A stretch of 64,000 bases of DNA from Oscillospiraceae bacterium (GTDB taxonomy: Bacteria; Bacillota; Clostridia; Oscillospirales; CAG-272). The stretch is taken from contig SVUK01000017.1 of assembly GCA_015063325.1 (NCBI GenBank), forward strand, positions 310,001 to 374,000. Reading direction: 5' to 3'. Position numbers and translations under genes: made by a program. Shown piece by piece: positions 1-9,352 of the stretch (its first letter is position 1; each line of letters opens with the position of its first letter). The notes under the pieces are model-generated. The model made no database searches. It was given only the letters and a program-made list of their open reading frames with translations, and was not told the origin of the DNA.

Positions 1-222
1 AAGGGCGAAACACCGGTGCAGGTTCACCACTCATTTGACGCTCACACCAAAGCCGTGGTCCTCTTCGGCGGAACGGGTGACCCTCAGGTCACGGCACTGC
101 CATTAGGCAGCCAGAGCAACAGTTTTGTTGTCGTTTATTTTTAAGGTTGGGCAGTTATCGAGTTTACCCGGCTCGCCACGCTTATCATGTGTCAGAATCC
201 CCGTCGAAACCATTGCACCCCC
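1..222 (-). ncRNA. ssrA: tmRNA (transfer-messenger RNA), 5' part; 3' end lies outside the window
   Basis: Minus strand begins GGGGGTGCAATGGTTTCGACGGGG, the conserved tmRNA 5' end. It contains a tag reading frame ending ...NDNKTVALAA-stop (TAA complement at 103-105). It is adjacent to smpB. Confidence 0.93.
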
Positions 223-282
223 ATATTCGGGGTAAACCCTATTATAACGGGTTTTGTTTGGTTTGTCAAGTATTTTTGCTCG

Positions 283-756
283 TCAATTTTCGCTGTTATC
301 GCCTTTCATCCGGCGCTCCATCATGCGATCTGCCTCGCGTTTAGCGTCGCTTTCGCGTTTATCGTAAATTTTTTTGCCGCGGCAGAGTCCAATCTCCATT
401 TTCGCATAACTTCCTAAAAAATAAAGCGAAAGCGGAACCACCGAAAATCCCTTCTGCTGGACTTTTCCCTGCAATTTGAGAATTTCCCGGCGGTGCAGAA
501 GTAGCTTTTTATCTCGTAAAGGTAAATGATTGAAACGGTTTCCCTGCTCGTAAGGACTGATATGAACGCCAACAGCAAATATTTCGCCTTTCTCAAAAGA
601 GCAATAGGAGTCCTTCAAATTCACTTTTCCTGCCCGTACGCTTTTGATCTCGGTGCCGGTCAAAACAACGCCGGCTTCATAAGTTTCGTCAACGAAATAA
701 TCATGCCACGCTTTTTTGTTTTGGGCGATGATCTTTTTTCCTTTTTCCGCCGCCAT
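283..756 (-). CDS. smpB: SsrA-binding protein SmpB
   Basis: Protein KKIIAQNKKAWHDYFVDETYEAGVVLTGTEIKSVRAGKVNLKDSY matches SmpB. ATG at 756 is preceded by GGAGGTG. Confidence 0.97.
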   Translation of the reverse strand: MAAEKGKKIIAQNKKAWHDYFVDETYEAGVVLTGTEIKSVRAGKVNLKDSYCSFEKGEIFAVGVHISPYEQGNRFNHLPLRDKKLLLHRREILKLQGKVQQKGFSVVPLSLYFLGSYAKMEIGLCRGKKIYDKRESDAKREADRMMERRMKGDNSEN

Positions 757-1339
757 GGGCACCTCCCTGATTTTTTGGAACTTCTTTTTTCTTCAAAATC
801 GTGCCGTCGGGTAAAAGTCCCGCGGCATTCAACGCAACCAAGCGCAAAAGCCGCTTGGTATTTCTTTTTCTTGCTCCTTTTTCCAGTTGCTTTTGCAAAG
901 CTTTCCAAATTGCTTTCAGAATCCTTTTCGTCGGTTTCCAAACAAGCAAAAACGCTTTGCTGATCACTTTACGAATCCATTTTACAAAAAAACGCAAAAA
1001 TTTGCGAACCCATCTTCCAATCGTTGCCCAATAAAGCAAAAAGCCGGCGAGCAGAATGAGAAAAACGAGCGGACGAATTTTTCCGTTGTTGTGCTCGTAA
1101 AACAAAAGGATTACACAAACGCTTGAGACAATACAAAAAAGAAAATCCTCCAAAAAGACGAAAACACCGGCAACTCGTCTTTTGCGGAGGCTGGACTTTT
1201 TGCCCTCTTTTTTCGGTTCTGCTTCCCGGGTGAACAACAATCTTGGAAAACGGATCAAATCAAAGAAAAGGCCGAGCGAGCCTCCCAAAGCAAGCGCATA
1301 GAAATACAGGAGCGCAATTCCGGATTGAGACAGCAACAT
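701..1339 (-). CDS. yabQ: Spore cortex biosynthesis protein YabQ-like membrane protein
   Basis: N-terminal hydrophobic segments LYFYALALGGSLGLFFDLIR; directly downstream of yabP; basic C-terminus overlaps the smpB start. Confidence 0.8.
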   Translation of the reverse strand: MLLSQSGIALLYFYALALGGSLGLFFDLIRFPRLLFTREAEPKKEGKKSSLRKRRVAGVFVFLEDFLFCIVSSVCVILLFYEHNNGKIRPLVFLILLAGFLLYWATIGRWVRKFLRFFVKWIRKVISKAFLLVWKPTKRILKAIWKALQKQLEKGARKRNTKRLLRLVALNAAGLLPDGTILKKKEVPKNQGGAHGGGKRKKDHRPKQKSVA

Positions 1340-1345
1340 AGCGTT

Positions 1346-1642
1346 TTAACGCCCCCTCCGATGAAAAAGACCTCTGCCGCTCTTTTGCTCGTTTTCACGG
1401 TCATCCGCATAGGTCAGCGCCGCAACCGTTCCGTCCACCGAAACAACACCTTCGGCAAGATTCAGAACTTTGATATGTAACTCGTTTCCCTCCACTGTCA
1501 AATTCCCACAAACGGTGGAAAGCTCAATCGTCTCTTCGTCAAAACTGATAACATCTGTAACGCCCCGCATTTCCAGTAAGCCTCGGTCACGCAAAGAAAG
1601 CGTATGCGGCTGTCTGGCATTTTCCTTTTTTTCCGCATTCAT
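1346..1642 (-). CDS. yabP: Sporulation protein YabP
   Basis: HTLSLRDRGLLEMRGVTDVISFDEETIELSTVCGNLTVEGNELHIKVLNLAEGVVSVDG is a YabP/YqfC-type sequence; GGAGG upstream of ATG at 1642; synteny with rqcP and yabQ. Confidence 0.9.
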   Translation of the reverse strand: MNAEKKENARQPHTLSLRDRGLLEMRGVTDVISFDEETIELSTVCGNLTVEGNELHIKVLNLAEGVVSVDGTVAALTYADDRENEQKSGRGLFHRRGR

Positions 1643-1714
1643 AGCAAAAACCTCCAAAGATATTTGCTATATCCTATTCGGAAAAGAGGAAAATTATGCG
1701 GGGCGCACGGGTTA

Positions 1715-1957
1715 TCAAGTTATCACTTCATATACGTTTGCGGCTTCCGCCTTTTTCGTATATTCGGGAACATCCAAAACGCGAATCTTCAACGTCCGCT
1801 CACCGAATGTGATTTCCAAAACATCACCAATTTTCACATCATACGATGCTTTTGCAGGACGACCGTTGACCGTTACGCGCGCGTTATCGCACGCGTCGTT
1901 AGCAACTGTCCTACGCTTGATGATACGGGAAATTTTGAGGTATTTATCGAGCCTCAA
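1715..1957 (-). CDS. rqcP: S4-domain RNA-binding protein RqcP/YabO (ribosome quality control)
   Basis: MRLDKYLKISRIIKRRTVANDACDNARVTVNGRPAKASYDVKIGD S4 domain, 80 aa. Confidence 0.9.
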   Translation of the reverse strand: MRLDKYLKISRIIKRRTVANDACDNARVTVNGRPAKASYDVKIGDVLEITFGERTLKIRVLDVPEYTKKAEAANVYEVIT

Positions 1958-2223
1958 TTCACCTTATCCTTGATTGCTTTCGCTGCGGAGAAAGAAACGT
2001 ATTTGGAAGCGGGAATTTTAATTGCCTGTTTGGTGCGAGGGTTAATACCGGTGCGAGCGGCTCTGGTCTTTACTGCGAACGAACCAAGTCCGGCAAGCTG
2101 AACGCCGCCTTCAGCAAGTCCTTCAACAAAGGCTTCATAAAGAGCGTCGTAAATTTTTGCGGCTTCCTTTTTGGTAACCTCGGCTTTTGCTGCTGCTTTT
2201 TCAATCAACTGTGTTTTGGTCAT
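1954..2223 (-). CDS. hup: HU family DNA-binding protein
   Basis: MTKTQLIEKAAAKAEVTKKEAAKIYDALYEAFVEGLAEGGVQLAGLGSFAVKTRAARTGINPRTKQAIKIPASKYVSFSAAKAIKDKVN. Confidence 0.97.
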   Translation of the reverse strand: MTKTQLIEKAAAKAEVTKKEAAKIYDALYEAFVEGLAEGGVQLAGLGSFAVKTRAARTGINPRTKQAIKIPASKYVSFSAAKAIKDKVN

Positions 2224-2431
2224 GATGGAACATCCTTTCATTTTTTAATGTCAGAAATTCCTTTCTGCGGTTACCATTTTATCATATTATTGCCAAAAAA
2301 TCAAGAGGTTGAACAGCTGTTTTTTGGCTTTTTTACCTGTTTTTTTATATTTTTTTTAAAAATTAATTAATAAAATGAATTTTGAGGTCAAAAATCCGTA
2401 TATTTTTAATTTTTGCTTTCTACAAACCTCC

Positions 2432-4090
2432 TCAAGGATTGCTCTCTTTTCTGTCTTTATGATGTCGGATCTTACTCAAAATCGGCAACAAACGTTTGCC
2501 GAACGGCACAGCGGATAGATCGGAATCCGAAATTCCACCACCCAAAACGGCAAGGATAAAATAAACAATCACCATCGTTCCGAGAACGATCAATGTCGGA
2601 ATTCTTCCCTCACCCATGCGATCGACCAGCCATTGATAGAAGCTCCATGCAAAGAATGCTGAAACGGTCGAAAAGAAAAGCGGCTTAGCAAAAATCTTCC
2701 AAAGCGATGGAATCCGACAAAGTCGATCTGCAAAAATCAAATTGAGAAGCACAACTACCGCATTGCAGAAAAAACTGCTGATCGGTGCGCCAATGATTCC
2801 GATTTTCGAATTTCCGATCAAAAAATAGGCAACAAAAATTTTGACAACCGAACCGGCAAGTAAGGATAAAATCGGTCGATTAACCGAACGATAAGCGTGT
2901 AAAACAGAGTTTGTCGCGGTGATCATGCACGAAAGGAAAACCGAAACACCCAAAACGGAAAGTAACGGAGCTGCAGAAAGAACCGCCGCCTCTTCCCCGG
3001 AAAAAAGTAACGAAAGAATCGGTTTGGAAAACACCGAAATTCCGATTGCCGCCGGAATAGCAAAAATAGCAGTAATCCGATAGGAAGCCTGCACCAAAGC
3101 AAGCTGACGTTCCCTGTTGTTTGAGGCAATGGCGGCAGATAACAGCGGAATGAGCGGAAGCGCAATAGAATTGACAAGCGTTGGCAACAATCCGTAAACC
3201 GAAAGTGCCAGCGTTGTATATCCGCCGTATGCCTCGTTCGCAAGAACTTCATTATATCCAATCGATTGCAAGCGACGAAGAATCATCGTCATATCAATCA
3301 ATTTTGTCAGATTGACCGATACTGCCCCAAGCGTAATGGGGACTGCAAGCTTTGCCAAAGAAGCGCAAATAGATCCGATTTTTTCGGTATACAGTGCATT
3401 TTTTGCATTTTGATTCTCCGCTTTTCCCATAAAAGAATTACGGAATCGAATCTTTTCAATAATTAAATAGAGCAAAGAAGCAAATGTTCCAAGCGTCAGC
3501 CCAACTCCTGCCGCCGCGGCAACCTGGTAAGTTGGTCTGCCGGCAAGAAGCGCCGCGCGCGCCAAAAGAAGCCCGAACGTAAGTTTTCCAACCGCCTCTA
3601 TCAGTTGGGAAACAGCGGTTTGCGCCATTTTTCCATATCCTTGAAAATATCCGCGCAACGCGGAAGAAATACAAATGAAAAATACGGTTGGCGAGATGGA
3701 AAGAATCGATAATTTTGCATTCTCACTTTGAATCAAGTCACAGAATTTTCCGGCAAATACAGCCATCAAAATACTGCCCAGCATTCCAATCAGAAAAAAA
3801 GCAACGAGCGCCGCCCGATATAAGCGCTGAACTCTTCCGTTCTCCCCTTTTGCAAGAGCCGCGGAAACCAATACAGAAAGCGCAACGGGAAGGCCGGCGG
3901 TTGCAATCACACAAAAAAAGGCGTATATTTCGTATGCGGAATTGAAATAACCCATGCCTTCCGCGCCAAGATAGGAAAGCATGGGTATTTTGTAAAGCAA
4001 ACCGACGATTTTAACCAAGATCGTTGAAATCGAAAGGAGAAAAACGCCGGATAGAAAGGTTTTTTTAACAGTTTGCGGTTGATTTTGCAT
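2432..4090 (-). CDS. Polysaccharide biosynthesis/flippase protein, SpoVB-like (MOP superfamily)
   Basis: About 14 TM segments; TFLSGVFLLSISTILVKIVGLLYKIPMLSYLGAEGMGYFNSAYEIY motif; located next to yabO/yabP. Confidence 0.88.
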   Translation of the reverse strand: MQNQPQTVKKTFLSGVFLLSISTILVKIVGLLYKIPMLSYLGAEGMGYFNSAYEIYAFFCVIATAGLPVALSVLVSAALAKGENGRVQRLYRAALVAFFLIGMLGSILMAVFAGKFCDLIQSENAKLSILSISPTVFFICISSALRGYFQGYGKMAQTAVSQLIEAVGKLTFGLLLARAALLAGRPTYQVAAAAGVGLTLGTFASLLYLIIEKIRFRNSFMGKAENQNAKNALYTEKIGSICASLAKLAVPITLGAVSVNLTKLIDMTMILRRLQSIGYNEVLANEAYGGYTTLALSVYGLLPTLVNSIALPLIPLLSAAIASNNRERQLALVQASYRITAIFAIPAAIGISVFSKPILSLLFSGEEAAVLSAAPLLSVLGVSVFLSCMITATNSVLHAYRSVNRPILSLLAGSVVKIFVAYFLIGNSKIGIIGAPISSFFCNAVVVLLNLIFADRLCRIPSLWKIFAKPLFFSTVSAFFAWSFYQWLVDRMGEGRIPTLIVLGTMVIVYFILAVLGGGISDSDLSAVPFGKRLLPILSKIRHHKDRKESNP

Positions 4091-4155
4091 TTTTTCTTCC
4101 TCCCGAATCATGCAGTTTCGGGTAAATTATATGCGGTTGGAAGAAAGGATATGCC

Positions 4156-5064
4156 TTAAATAAATTCCCGATAGAGGGAGTTCGGGGAAATAAAGTCGGA
4201 ATTGACCGATTCTACATTTTGAAGAGCTGATCGTATTTTTTGAGCCTGACGGTAGAAATGATCGTCAGAATCAACCTCCGAAAGGATTTTCAACAAATAC
4301 GGTTTTAAAATTCCGATTTCATACGGCATGGTAGAATCCACCGTTTCATCGCAATTTTCCAAATACGGAAAAATGTTTTTATCCTCGTTGGAACGAACGT
4401 TTTTCCAAAGTGAAAACGTAAACGAGGCACCGGAACCGCGATAGATCACGTCCCGAACCAACCTGCGTAAAAGACGAATTTCATTTGGCAAAAAGGTTTT
4501 ACCGCCAACGGTAATTGAGGATTGCGGATAAATTGCAATGCTATAATAGGGCGCCTGTTGCAAAATCGAATTCACAGCAGGATAAAGAATTTGAATACCT
4601 TCCAGCAAAAAGAGTTCCCCTTTTTGCGGAATCAATCGAACGCCGCGCTCGCGAAGTCCGGTAAAAAAATTGAAATGTGGAAGAATCGTCGGTTTACCGG
4701 CAATTAGAGAGGACAAGCAAGTTTGCAAAAGATCGGTATCCAGCGTTTTTTCGGAATCGTAATCCAATCCGTCGAATCCGTTTTTTTCGGAAAGCGTTAA
4801 CAGATATTTCTTTTCATAATAGAAATCGTCAATCGAAATTACGTGAATCGTCCGCCCATTCTGTAAGAAACGATCGGTCAGCATCCTTGCGGCAGTGGTC
4901 TTTCCGGAACAGGTCGGGCCGGTCAAACCGATCAAAGAAAGATCTTTTTTATTGCAAAGACGATTTGCAATCTGAAAAAGCGTTCGTTCAAAAGCCGTAT
5001 CCGCCTCAAAAATTCTACTTTTCAGTTCTTCTTCTGAAAGACGATCGGGAAAAATCAGTGTCAC
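4156..5064 (-). CDS. Uridine kinase/phosphoribulokinase-family nucleoside kinase
   Basis: P-loop GLTGPTCSGKTTAARML; HVISIDDFYYEK; LLEGIQILYP. Confidence 0.8.
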   Translation of the reverse strand: MTLIFPDRLSEEELKSRIFEADTAFERTLFQIANRLCNKKDLSLIGLTGPTCSGKTTAARMLTDRFLQNGRTIHVISIDDFYYEKKYLLTLSEKNGFDGLDYDSEKTLDTDLLQTCLSSLIAGKPTILPHFNFFTGLRERGVRLIPQKGELFLLEGIQILYPAVNSILQQAPYYSIAIYPQSSITVGGKTFLPNEIRLLRRLVRDVIYRGSGASFTFSLWKNVRSNEDKNIFPYLENCDETVDSTMPYEIGILKPYLLKILSEVDSDDHFYRQAQKIRSALQNVESVNSDFISPNSLYREFI

Positions 5065-5077
5065 GAAAAAAATCCTT

Positions 5078-6574
5078 TCATTTCAATAACCCCTGCTCGC
5101 GGTAAAATGCCTCCAGCCTTTCGCATTTTTCCTGCGTGCTTTCGTCGCGCAGATATTCATACGGATATTTGGGATAGAACATCCGTTCAATCAGCGGATT
5201 TCCGCCGTTCTGCGGCTGATAATCCACCAATTTGGAAACCGCTCCGGCACCAACCGCAATAATGGAATGAACCTCTTCCATCATATAAATATTATATGCG
5301 GATTCCCTTCCTTCCAGCGCAAATCCAACGTTTTCAAAATTGCCGACTGTATTTTTTTGACGATACATATAATAAGGCTTGTAGCCTTCCTGCTGGGTTT
5401 TGAGCTGGGAATAATCTACGCATTTTCCGGCGTCGCCGCCGCGCAAGGAATAAATATGGCTATCCTGCCGCAAAATATCCGCCGCTTTTTTCACGCAAAA
5501 AGTGTGAACGGTGATATTTTCCGGGCGTAATGCCAAAATCTGATCAAATGTCTTGGAAAACGTTTTAAAATTGTCTCCCGGCAGTCCGACAATCAAGTCG
5601 GTGTTGATCACAGGAATTCCGGAATTCCGCGCAATCTCATATGCACGGAAAAAATCCTCCGCAGTATGGCATCTTCCAACGTTTGCAAGAACTTCATCGC
5701 AAAGCGTTTGGGGATTAACGCAAGTGCGCGTAACGCCGTATTCTTTCGCAACGGCAAGTTTTTCGGCGGTAATGGTATCGGCTCTGCCGGCCTCCAGTGT
5801 AAATTCCTCCAAAGCAGAAACATCGGTCTCTTCGTTAATCAAAGAAAGCAGTTCACGCAACTGATCCGCCGAGAGAATAGTGGGAGTTCCACCGCCGATG
5901 TAAATTGTTTTCAAGCGCAATCCAAGGTTGCGAATCGTTTGAAAATTCGCGCGCAGATCGGCTTTCAGTTTCACCAGATAATCCGGAATTAAATTCAACA
6001 GTTTTTTGGAAGTATAGGAAACGAAAGAGCAATAGGAACAGCGCGTCGGACAGAACGGAATGGAAATATACATACTGCAATCGTGCGCGTCGGGCGTTCC
6101 GATCATCTTTTGCTCGGCAAGCGCCACATCGGTCGCAAGCGCCGCCTTCTTGGGAATAACAAAATACTCGTTCGTCAGAATTCGCTTTGTGCGCGTTTTG
6201 CTAACGCCGTGACGCAAAAGATCTGTTGCAACTTTTGAGGGGCGCACACCGGTCAGCATTCCCCACGACGGACGATAGCCGAGCAGTTCACCCCAAGCCG
6301 AAATAATTGCCGCACCGCAAACCATTTTTGCCGTTTTTTCTTCGGTAAAATAGGGCGAGAAATCAAGCGCACGACTGCAACCCACCTTTTCGCCGTTGAA
6401 TTTCACGGTTACTTTTGCGCTGTACCCTTTTGCACGTTTGGTCAGTTTCAAACAAAGTTCCGGTGCATCCGGCTCGTTTTGTGCCGCCGCTCCGAATTTT
6501 TCTCCGGGGAAAAAGATCATACACAATGTTTGAATATAGTATACGTTGATATCCCCGTCTAAAAACAATTTCAT
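5078..6574 (-). CDS. hemZ: Coproporphyrinogen dehydrogenase-like radical SAM protein HemZ
   Basis: Radical SAM motif SMYISIPFCPTRCSYCSFVSY; YIGGGTPTIL; HemZ-like N-terminal domain. Confidence 0.92.
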   Translation of the reverse strand: MKLFLDGDINVYYIQTLCMIFFPGEKFGAAAQNEPDAPELCLKLTKRAKGYSAKVTVKFNGEKVGCSRALDFSPYFTEEKTAKMVCGAAIISAWGELLGYRPSWGMLTGVRPSKVATDLLRHGVSKTRTKRILTNEYFVIPKKAALATDVALAEQKMIGTPDAHDCSMYISIPFCPTRCSYCSFVSYTSKKLLNLIPDYLVKLKADLRANFQTIRNLGLRLKTIYIGGGTPTILSADQLRELLSLINEETDVSALEEFTLEAGRADTITAEKLAVAKEYGVTRTCVNPQTLCDEVLANVGRCHTAEDFFRAYEIARNSGIPVINTDLIVGLPGDNFKTFSKTFDQILALRPENITVHTFCVKKAADILRQDSHIYSLRGGDAGKCVDYSQLKTQQEGYKPYYMYRQKNTVGNFENVGFALEGRESAYNIYMMEEVHSIIAVGAGAVSKLVDYQPQNGGNPLIERMFYPKYPYEYLRDESTQEKCERLEAFYREQGLLK

Positions 6575-6614
6575 GTTTCAAATCCTTCCGCAATGCCGAA
6601 AAGGCAGTGCCGTT

Positions 6615-7070
6615 TTATTTCTTTTTCAGGGTTTCGGTGTCCAAAAGAATTGTTACCGGACCGTCGTTCACCAAAGTAACCTGCATATCGGCGCCGAAAA
6701 TACCGCATGCGACATTTTCGATTTTTTCCCGAATTTTCTCCTTGAATAATTCATAAAGCCGATTTGCAAGCTCGGGAGGAGCAGATTCCAGGAAATCGGG
6801 ACGATTTCCATGCCGACAGTTTGCCAAAAGCGTAAATTGAGAAACCACCAAAATCTCACCGCCAACATCCAAAATCGAACGGTTCATCTTTCCGTTTTCA
6901 TCCGAAAAAACACGCAATTTCAAAATTTTTTCGGCTAAAATGTCAACCTCTGCCTCAGTATCTCCCCGCGCAACGCCCAAAAGAATCAAAAATCCTTTTC
7001 CTACGGCGCCTACAATTTTTTCCTCCACAACGACATTTGCGTTCAGAACGCGTTGAATCACAGCCTTCAT
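6615..7070 (-). CDS. dtd: D-aminoacyl-tRNA deacylase (DTD)
   Basis: MKAVIQRVLNANVVVE...ILVVSQFTLLANCRHGNRPDF...VTLVNDGPVTILLDT. Start reassigned to ATG at 7070 within the ORF. Confidence 0.96.
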   Translation of the reverse strand: MKAVIQRVLNANVVVEEKIVGAVGKGFLILLGVARGDTEAEVDILAEKILKLRVFSDENGKMNRSILDVGGEILVVSQFTLLANCRHGNRPDFLESAPPELANRLYELFKEKIREKIENVACGIFGADMQVTLVNDGPVTILLDTETLKKK

Positions 7071-7083
7071 TGATCCACCTCCA

Positions 7084-9309
7084 TCAAGCAAATCCACGAG
7101 AGATCCGGCGAACGCCGACCAAAGATTGCAAACGGGAAACAATGGAACGATAGTGGTCTGTATTTTTGCATCCGATTTTCAGATTCAAAATAGACCCGTC
7201 CTCGTTTTTGCTGACGGCATTAATCTGCAAAATGGAAACGCGCATTTCCGCCAAAACCGCGGTAATTTCAGCCAAAATACCGATGCGATCGTCCACCCAA
7301 ATTTGCAAAAGTGCCTCGTAAAATCCTGTCTCATTTCCGCCTTCAGCACTCTCCCAATAGGCTTCCTTCCAACGATCTGCATTTTCGGGAACCTGTCTGC
7401 CGGTGATAACGTTCGGACAGTCGATTTTATGAATGGAAATTCCAAATCCTTTGGTGACAAACCCAATGATGGGGTCGCCGGGCAACGGGTTGCAGCATTT
7501 TGCAAACTTGATCATACAGCCGTGTTCCCCGTCCACAACAACGCCGCCGTTCGAATGTACATTATGCGGCTTGCGCACCTGTACCTGTTCCGGCGTCAGC
7601 TCTTCCTTCGGCGTTTCCTCCTCAATATGAACAACCCGGCGGCAATCGTCCGGCAAACGTTTGATAAATTTGGAAATTGCCAAACCGCCATACCCGATCG
7701 CATTGTAAAAATCCTCATTGCTGTTGTAGCCGAAACGCTCGGACAATCCCTTTACAATTTCTTCCCTCTGCGCCTCTGTTACAGGACAACGGCAGATTTT
7801 CCGAATTTCGGTTTCCACCATAGTCTTACCGAGGATCACATTGTCAGTCTTTTGTTCTTTCTTAAACCATGCGCGAATTTTCGAACGCGCACTGCTTGTT
7901 TTTACAATGTTGAGCCAGTCGCGGCTCGGACCTTTTGCCGCAGAAGAGGTTAAAATTTCAACAATCTCTCCGTTTTGAAGCGTGCGATCAATCGGAACGA
8001 TCATGCCGTTGATCTTACCGCCGATCATCTTGTTTCCGACAGCCGAGTGAACCGCGTATGCAAAATCAATCACATTTGCACCGTTGGGAAGCGAGATAAC
8101 ATCTCCTTTTGGAGTGAATACGAAAACCTCATCATGGAACATATCGGTCTTGAAAGCACTCAAAAATTCGTCCGGGTCACGCGTGCTGTCCTCTGCCTCC
8201 AAAAGCCCGGCAATCCATTCAAGCTTGCGGTCAATCTCCTCTTTCGAGGTTGCTCCCGATTTATATTTCCAGTGCGCGGCAATACCGTATTCGGCAATCT
8301 GGTGCATTTCCCAAGTCCGGATCTGCACTTCGAACGGAATGCCGTCCCGTCCGATAACGGTAGTGTGAAGCGACCGGTAAAGGTTTGGCTTCGGCGTAGA
8401 AATATAGTCTTTAAAACGTCCCGGAACCGAATTAAACATTTCATGAATCAACCCAAGCGCGGTATAACATTCCAATTCGGTATCCACAATGATCCGCATG
8501 GCGTAAAAGTCATAGATCTCGTCAAACGACTTATTCTGCGTATACATTTTTTTGTAGATGGAATAAACCGATTTGATACGCCCTTCAAGAGAAAAATGAA
8601 TCTTGTTTTCTTTGAGCTTTTTGGATACTTGCGCACGGATTTTCTCAATAAAATTCAGATTTTCGCCGTATTTTTCTTCAATATATTTCTGAATTTCCCC
8701 ATACCCGATCGGATCGAGATATTGTAAACTCAAACCTTCCAACTCTTGCTTGATACGCTGCATACCAAGCCGATGCGCAAGCGGCGCATACACATGCATG
8801 GTTTCCAAAGCCGTCAGACGGCGTTTCTCATCCGGCTTTGCGTCAAGCGTCCGCATATTGTGGAGCCGGTCGCAAAGCTTAATAAAGATCACGCGAATAT
8901 CGCGCGACATGGCGAGAAGCATTTTGCGCAGGTTTTCAATTTCGGCTTCTTCCTTGTCCTCCACCTGCATGAAAACGATTTTGGTCAAACCATCTACCAA
9001 CTCCGCAACTTCTTTGCCAAAGCGAGATTCAATCTCTTTTAAATTGGTTTTATCGGCACAGTCCTCAACGGTATCGTGCAAAAGCGCGGCACAAATGGAA
9101 TCGGTGTCCAATTCCAAACCCGCAACAATTTCGGCAACGGCAACCGGATGGGAAATATAGGGTGTTCCGTCCGCGCGCATCTGCCCTTCATGCAATTCTC
9201 TGGCATATTCAAAAGCTTTTGTAATTTTTTCGGTATCGTATTTTTTTCCGGTTGCAGCAAGAATACTTAACAGCCGAGTAATATCGGTTCTCACCATCGA
9301 ATCGCTCAT
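7084..9309 (-). CDS. relA: Bifunctional (p)ppGpp synthetase/hydrolase RelA/SpoT
   Basis: HD domain (YISHPVAVAEI, ALLHDTVEDC), synthetase (YRSLHTTVIGRDGIPFEVQIRTWEMHQIAEYGIAAHWKYK), TGS and ACT regions. Confidence 0.97.
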   Translation of the reverse strand: MSDSMVRTDITRLLSILAATGKKYDTEKITKAFEYARELHEGQMRADGTPYISHPVAVAEIVAGLELDTDSICAALLHDTVEDCADKTNLKEIESRFGKEVAELVDGLTKIVFMQVEDKEEAEIENLRKMLLAMSRDIRVIFIKLCDRLHNMRTLDAKPDEKRRLTALETMHVYAPLAHRLGMQRIKQELEGLSLQYLDPIGYGEIQKYIEEKYGENLNFIEKIRAQVSKKLKENKIHFSLEGRIKSVYSIYKKMYTQNKSFDEIYDFYAMRIIVDTELECYTALGLIHEMFNSVPGRFKDYISTPKPNLYRSLHTTVIGRDGIPFEVQIRTWEMHQIAEYGIAAHWKYKSGATSKEEIDRKLEWIAGLLEAEDSTRDPDEFLSAFKTDMFHDEVFVFTPKGDVISLPNGANVIDFAYAVHSAVGNKMIGGKINGMIVPIDRTLQNGEIVEILTSSAAKGPSRDWLNIVKTSSARSKIRAWFKKEQKTDNVILGKTMVETEIRKICRCPVTEAQREEIVKGLSERFGYNSNEDFYNAIGYGGLAISKFIKRLPDDCRRVVHIEEETPKEELTPEQVQVRKPHNVHSNGGVVVDGEHGCMIKFAKCCNPLPGDPIIGFVTKGFGISIHKIDCPNVITGRQVPENADRWKEAYWESAEGGNETGFYEALLQIWVDDRIGILAEITAVLAEMRVSILQINAVSKNEDGSILNLKIGCKNTDHYRSIVSRLQSLVGVRRISRGFA

Positions 9310-9352
9310 AAAGCGACACCCTCCTTTCCCGATATAGTTATCAGGGTAAATT

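Noticed and set aside
5505-5520. Isolated GTGATATT/AATATCAC octamers elsewhere (for example near 5.5 kb, 15.8 kb, 55.1 kb)
   Set aside because: Single copies inside coding sequences with no flanking hairpin pattern; expected by chance.
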